Assembly (NCBI GenBank): GCA_023127905.1
Contig: JAGMEZ010000635.1
Location: forward strand, 1 to 8,804
Source of the DNA: Caldifarciminota bacterium
GTDB taxonomy: Bacteria; Hydrothermota; E44-bin80
Direction: 5' to 3'
Length of the DNA: 8,804 bases
The position numbers and the translations under genes are program-made. Below are positions 6,930-8,804 of the stretch, piece after piece (the first letter of the stretch is position 1; each line of letters opens with the position of its first letter). Under the pieces are notes generated by a model, which ran no database searches, had not been told where the DNA came from, and saw only the letters and a list, made by a program, of their open reading frames with translations.

Positions 6930-6959
6930 TGGATATTTCCAGCTATCAGGAAATATAAT
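6930..6959 (+). promoter_or_regulatory. Promoter with overlapping inverted repeat before the aminotransferase
   Basis: TATAAT (6954-6959, perfect) lies 18 bp after TGGATA (6930-6935, 4 of 6). Exactly over this promoter are perfect 8-bp inverted arms, ATATTTCC (6933-6940) and GGAAATAT (6949-6956), with an 8-bp centre. A dimeric repressor bound there would cover both elements. The expected start near 6966 leaves AAAGGAGG (6978-6985) correctly placed for the ATG at 6989. Confidence 0.5.
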
Positions 6960-6988
6960 TAAATTTTTCACAAAGTAAAGGAGGTATT

Positions 6989-8056
6989 ATGGCACATAAG
7001 AGACTTTTCATTCCAGGTCCAACAGAGGTAAGCAAGGATATTCTTGATGTTATGTCGACACCAATGATAGGTCATAGAAGTAAAGAATTCTCTGCGCTTT
7101 ACGAATCTGTCATTCCAAAGGCAAAAAAAGTATTGTATACAGATAACAAGGTTTTTCTCTCCACCTCATCGGCTACAGGACTCATGGAGGGATCAATCAG
7201 GAATTGTGTCAAAGAAAGAGCCTTGAATCTTGTCTGTGGTGCATTCAGTAAACGATGGCATCTGATTACCAAAGCTAACGGAAAAGAAGCAGACGCTGTG
7301 GAAGTTGAAATGGGACAGGCAATTACTGCTGAAATGGTCAAGGATGCTCTAAAAACAGGAAAATATGACGCGGTAACCCTTGTCCACAATGAAACCTCAA
7401 CTGGTGTGATGAACCCAATCGAAGAGATCGCAGAGGTCATGAAGGAATTTCCGGATGTTTGCTTCCTTGTTGATGCCGTTAGTTCAATGTCGGGTGTAAA
7501 AATTGAAGTTGATACATTAGGCATTGATGTATGTCTTGCAGGTGTCCAGAAGTGTTTCGCACTTCCGCCTGGATTTGCCATTTGTTCTGTAAGTGAGAAA
7601 GCATTAAAAAAAGCAGAAACTATAGACAACAGAGGATACTACTTCGATTTTCTCACCTTCCTGAAGTACGACGGCAAGCACCAGACACCAACAACACCAG
7701 TGATTTCACTCATCTATGCGTTCGATAAACAACTTGATAGAATGCTTGAGGAAGGTCTTGAAAACAGATATGCCAGACATCTTGAAATGGCAAACTACAT
7801 ACGAGACTGGACGCGGGAATACTTTGATTTCTTCCCGGATGAGAAATACCTTTCAGTTACGTTAACAGCAGTAAAGAATACCCGTAGTATCAGCGTTGCT
7901 GACCTGAACACTGAACTTGCAAAGAAAGATGCAGTTATTTCAAATGGATACGGCAAACTGAAGGAAAAGTCATTCAGAATAGCACATATGGGAGATCTGA
8001 CACTCGATGATATGAAATGGCTTATCTCGCAAATAAATGAAATACTCGGTCTGTAA
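6989..8056 (+). CDS. Class V aminotransferase, probable phosphoserine/serine aminotransferase
   Basis: A 355-aa PLP enzyme of the alanine-glyoxylate/serine-pyruvate aminotransferase branch of class V. It opens with I-P-G-P-T-E-V and has G-H-R-S (28-31), S-S-A-T-G (60-64) for phosphate binding, H-N-E-T-S-T-G (133-139), D162 (expected to pair with the pyridine nitrogen), and Schiff-base K188 in A-G-V-Q-K. R330 in R-I-A-H-M-G-D is the family's carboxylate-binding arginine. The length is normal and a strong AAAGGAGG site precedes the ATG. It lies upstream of serA in the same direction, with only a hairpin-rich gap between. I therefore infer transamination of 3-phosphohydroxypyruvate to phosphoserine (the SerC role), as such class V enzymes do in some lineages. 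Serine-pyruvate or serine-glyoxylate exchange is the main alternative. It probably has its own promoter. Confidence 0.87.
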   Translation: MAHKRLFIPGPTEVSKDILDVMSTPMIGHRSKEFSALYESVIPKAKKVLYTDNKVFLSTSSATGLMEGSIRNCVKERALNLVCGAFSKRWHLITKANGKEADAVEVEMGQAITAEMVKDALKTGKYDAVTLVHNETSTGVMNPIEEIAEVMKEFPDVCFLVDAVSSMSGVKIEVDTLGIDVCLAGVQKCFALPPGFAICSVSEKALKKAETIDNRGYYFDFLTFLKYDGKHQTPTTPVISLIYAFDKQLDRMLEEGLENRYARHLEMANYIRDWTREYFDFFPDEKYLSVTLTAVKNTRSISVADLNTELAKKDAVISNGYGKLKEKSFRIAHMGDLTLDDMKWLISQINEILGL

Positions 8057-8063
8057 CCAAAAA

Positions 8064-8120
8064 GTGTCATTGCGAGTGCCTCTTCTTGCTCTGTTTATGC
8101 GAAGCAATCTCATGTTGCTT
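8064..8120. repeat. REP-like intergenic element (TCATTGCGAG ... GCGAAGCAATCTC)
   Basis: GTGTCATTGCGAG (8064-8076) and GCGAAGCAATCTCATG (8099-8114) are the two conserved ends of an intergenic repeat I recognise from many bacterial genomes, where ATTGC pairs with GCAAT. Here the middle is diverged. The right end also folds locally: AAGCAA (8102-8107) pairs with TTGCTT (8115-8120). It begins 8 bp after the aminotransferase stop. Confidence 0.55.
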
Positions 8121-8134
8121 ATGAAGTTTTGGAG

Positions 8135-8156
8135 TGCAACAAGTTCTCTTGTTGCA
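8135..8156. repeat. Compact palindrome, 9-bp stem with 4-nt loop
   Basis: TGCAACAAG (8135-8143) and CTTGTTGCA (8148-8156) pair perfectly around TTCT. No T-run follows, so it is not a standard terminator. It is the first of five short hairpins in this gap. Confidence 0.6.
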
Positions 8157-8175
8157 GAATTACTTTTCTGGATTA

Positions 8176-8197
8176 GCAGAGCTTGCTCTGCGTTTTT
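8176..8197 (+). terminator. Probable intrinsic terminator after the aminotransferase
   Basis: GCAGAG and CTCTGC pair around a CTTG loop (8176-8191), followed by G and five T (8192-8197). It lies 120 bp after the aminotransferase stop and within the palindrome cluster, so it may be both a repeat copy and a terminator. Confidence 0.55.
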
Positions 8198-8201
8198 ATG
8201 T

Positions 8202-8217
8202 GCGAAACAAGTTTCGC
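8202..8217. repeat. Compact palindrome with CAAG centre
   Basis: GCGAAAC (8202-8208) and GTTTCGC (8211-8217) are perfect 7-bp arms with only AA between, giving a 16-bp near-palindrome. No T-run follows. It is the third short hairpin of the cluster. Confidence 0.55.
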
Positions 8218-8251
8218 TACTCCATTACTGTCATATTTCTCTACATTGGAG

Positions 8252-8283
8252 CCTGCCTAAGCCAAGGCTTCAGCAGGTTTTTT
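8252..8283 (+). terminator. Strong intrinsic terminator
   Basis: The outer stem CCTGC (8252-8256)/GCAGG (8273-8277) and inner stem AAGCC (8259-8263)/GGCTT (8266-8270) are separated by a 2x2 internal loop, with an AA tip. Six T follow (8278-8283). This is the best terminator in the window and separates the aminotransferase transcript from serA. Confidence 0.7.
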
Positions 8284-8293
8284 CCATCGTAGC

Positions 8294-8312
8294 GTTGGGG
8301 CTTGTCCCCAAC
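8294..8312. repeat. Compact palindrome GTTGGGG-CTTGT-CCCCAAC
   Basis: Seven perfect base pairs (8294-8300 with 8306-8312) enclose a CTTGT loop. The stem is GC-rich against an AT-rich background. It is the last of five short hairpins with CTTG or CAAG at or near the tip. No T-run follows immediately. Confidence 0.55.
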
Positions 8313-8380
8313 ATGAATTGTTCTTTTTTCCTCTTCTCTCTTGATGTCTTCCTATTTGACGCAGACGGAGGAGAGAATTA

Positions 8381-8429
8381 ACCCTGTGTAATACCATTAT
8401 ATTCAGAGCTTTTTCCTATTACACGGGGT
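8381..8429 (+). promoter_or_regulatory. Long-stem hairpin in the serA leader
   Basis: ACCCTGTGTAAT (8381-8392) pairs with ATTACACGGGGT (8418-8429): 11 Watson-Crick pairs plus one G-T pair, around a 25-nt loop. It lies 46 bp before the serA start. It is not followed by a T-run and matches no riboswitch I know. A regulatory leader structure or a protein-binding dyad would fit. I see no convincing promoter between the terminator at 8252-8283 and serA. Confidence 0.45.
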
Positions 8430-8475
8430 AAAGATGAGGGTGAAGCAGTACTAAAAAGCACAAAAGGAGGATATC

Positions 8476-8804
8476 ATGAAAGTACTTATTTCTGATCCTG
8501 TCTCTGAATCCGCTATCAATAAAATGAAAGAGGCAGGACACGAAGTCGATGCAAAACCAGATGTAACTCCTGAAGAACTACTCGAAATAATCCCTGATTA
8601 TGAAGTCATTGTAGTAAGGAGCAGAACAAAGGTTAGGAAACCACTGCTTGAAAAAGCGAAAAATCTGAAACTCATCGTAAGGGGAGGAGTAGGAATCGAT
8701 AATATTGATGCGGAAGATGCGAAGAATATGGGAATTGAAGTAAGAAATACCCCTTCTGCAAGTTCTGCATCTGTTGCTGAACTTGCTATAGGACATATGT
8801 TTGG
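8476..8804 (+). CDS. serA: D-3-phosphoglycerate dehydrogenase, N-terminal part (cut by window end)
   Basis: 109 codons are visible before the right edge; the family is about 300-530 aa. AAAGGAGG at 8463-8470 sets the ATG. The protein opens M-K-V-L-I-S-D-P, as in SerA. R-G-G-V-G-I-D-N-I-D (69-78) is the highly conserved segment of the D-isomer 2-hydroxyacid dehydrogenase substrate domain, followed by V-R-N-T-P and S-V-A-E-L-A-I-G-H-M (99-108). SerA oxidises 3-phosphoglycerate to 3-phosphohydroxypyruvate with NAD+, the first committed step of serine synthesis. The NAD-binding domain and any C-terminal ACT domain lie outside the window. The upstream class V aminotransferase would take the product, supporting SerA over another 2-hydroxyacid dehydrogenase. 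The preceding 419-bp gap contains hairpins and terminators, so it is probably transcribed separately. Confidence 0.9.
   Translation, partial: MKVLISDPVSESAINKMKEAGHEVDAKPDVTPEELLEIIPDYEVIVVRSRTKVRKPLLEKAKNLKLIVRGGVGIDNIDAEDAKNMGIEVRNTPSASSASVAELAIGHMF

Noticed and set aside
7099..7629. 176-codon minus-strand frame over the aminotransferase
   Set aside because: The plus-strand gene has full PLP motifs through this stretch, so this is a shadow frame.
8037..8381. Open reading frame of 114 codons on the plus strand
   Set aside because: It overlaps the aminotransferase end in another frame and its body is the hairpin island and terminators. It has no Shine-Dalgarno site and low-complexity, hydrophobic/cysteine-rich content.
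8434..8454. Six-codon leader peptide (M-R-V-K-Q-Y) before serA
   Set aside because: Too short, with no ribosome site and no run of serine codons that would suggest attenuation.
8057..8475. CRISPR array or tRNA gene in the hairpin-rich gap
   Set aside because: The stems differ in sequence, there are no regular direct repeats or spacers, and no cloverleaf or CCA end can be built.

Overview
The window is AT-rich (roughly 35-40% GC by eye) and reads as part of an anaerobic bacterial chromosome. The evidence is a four-subunit, ferredoxin-linked 2-oxoacid oxidoreductase of the pyruvate type, next to an MglB/MglA polarity pair, a TldD-type protease and serine-biosynthesis genes. MglA and MglB belong to bacteria such as Myxococcota and several deep-branching or uncultured phyla. 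I cannot assign a phylum from the sequence alone. There are no tRNA or rRNA genes, no CRISPR array, no transposase and no phage genes.

Layout. Positions 1-1051 (minus strand) hold the first three quarters of a tldD-like gene that runs off the left edge. The divergent gap 1052-1305 carries three separate inverted repeats and a weak promoter. From 1306 everything is on the plus strand. First comes porG-porD-porA-porB (1306-4309), tightly packed with good Shine-Dalgarno sites. With only 18 bp between, mglB (4328-4825) and mglA (4832-5413) follow. After a 169-bp gap with a possible promoter come two tandem paralogous genes of a family I do not recognise (5583-6212 and 6257-6907). Both carry W-R-G-R-x-H-T at residues 21-27. 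A promoter overlapped by an inverted repeat precedes a class V aminotransferase (6989-8056). The 419-bp gap 8057-8475 is a hairpin island. It holds a REP-like TCATTGCGAG...GCGAAGCAATCTC element, five compact palindromes with CTTG or CAAG at their centres (two end in T-runs and look like terminators), and a long 12-bp-stem hairpin in the leader of the last gene. The window ends inside serA (8476 onward).

How the genes fit together. PorGDAB would oxidise pyruvate (or run in reverse) to acetyl-CoA, passing electrons to ferredoxin. The aminotransferase and SerA together look like the first two steps of phosphorylated serine synthesis. MglA (GTPase) and MglB (its likely GAP) form a cell-polarity switch. 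The two unknown paralogues directly downstream are the best candidates in the window for something undescribed, possibly partners or outputs of the MglAB module. That link rests on position alone.
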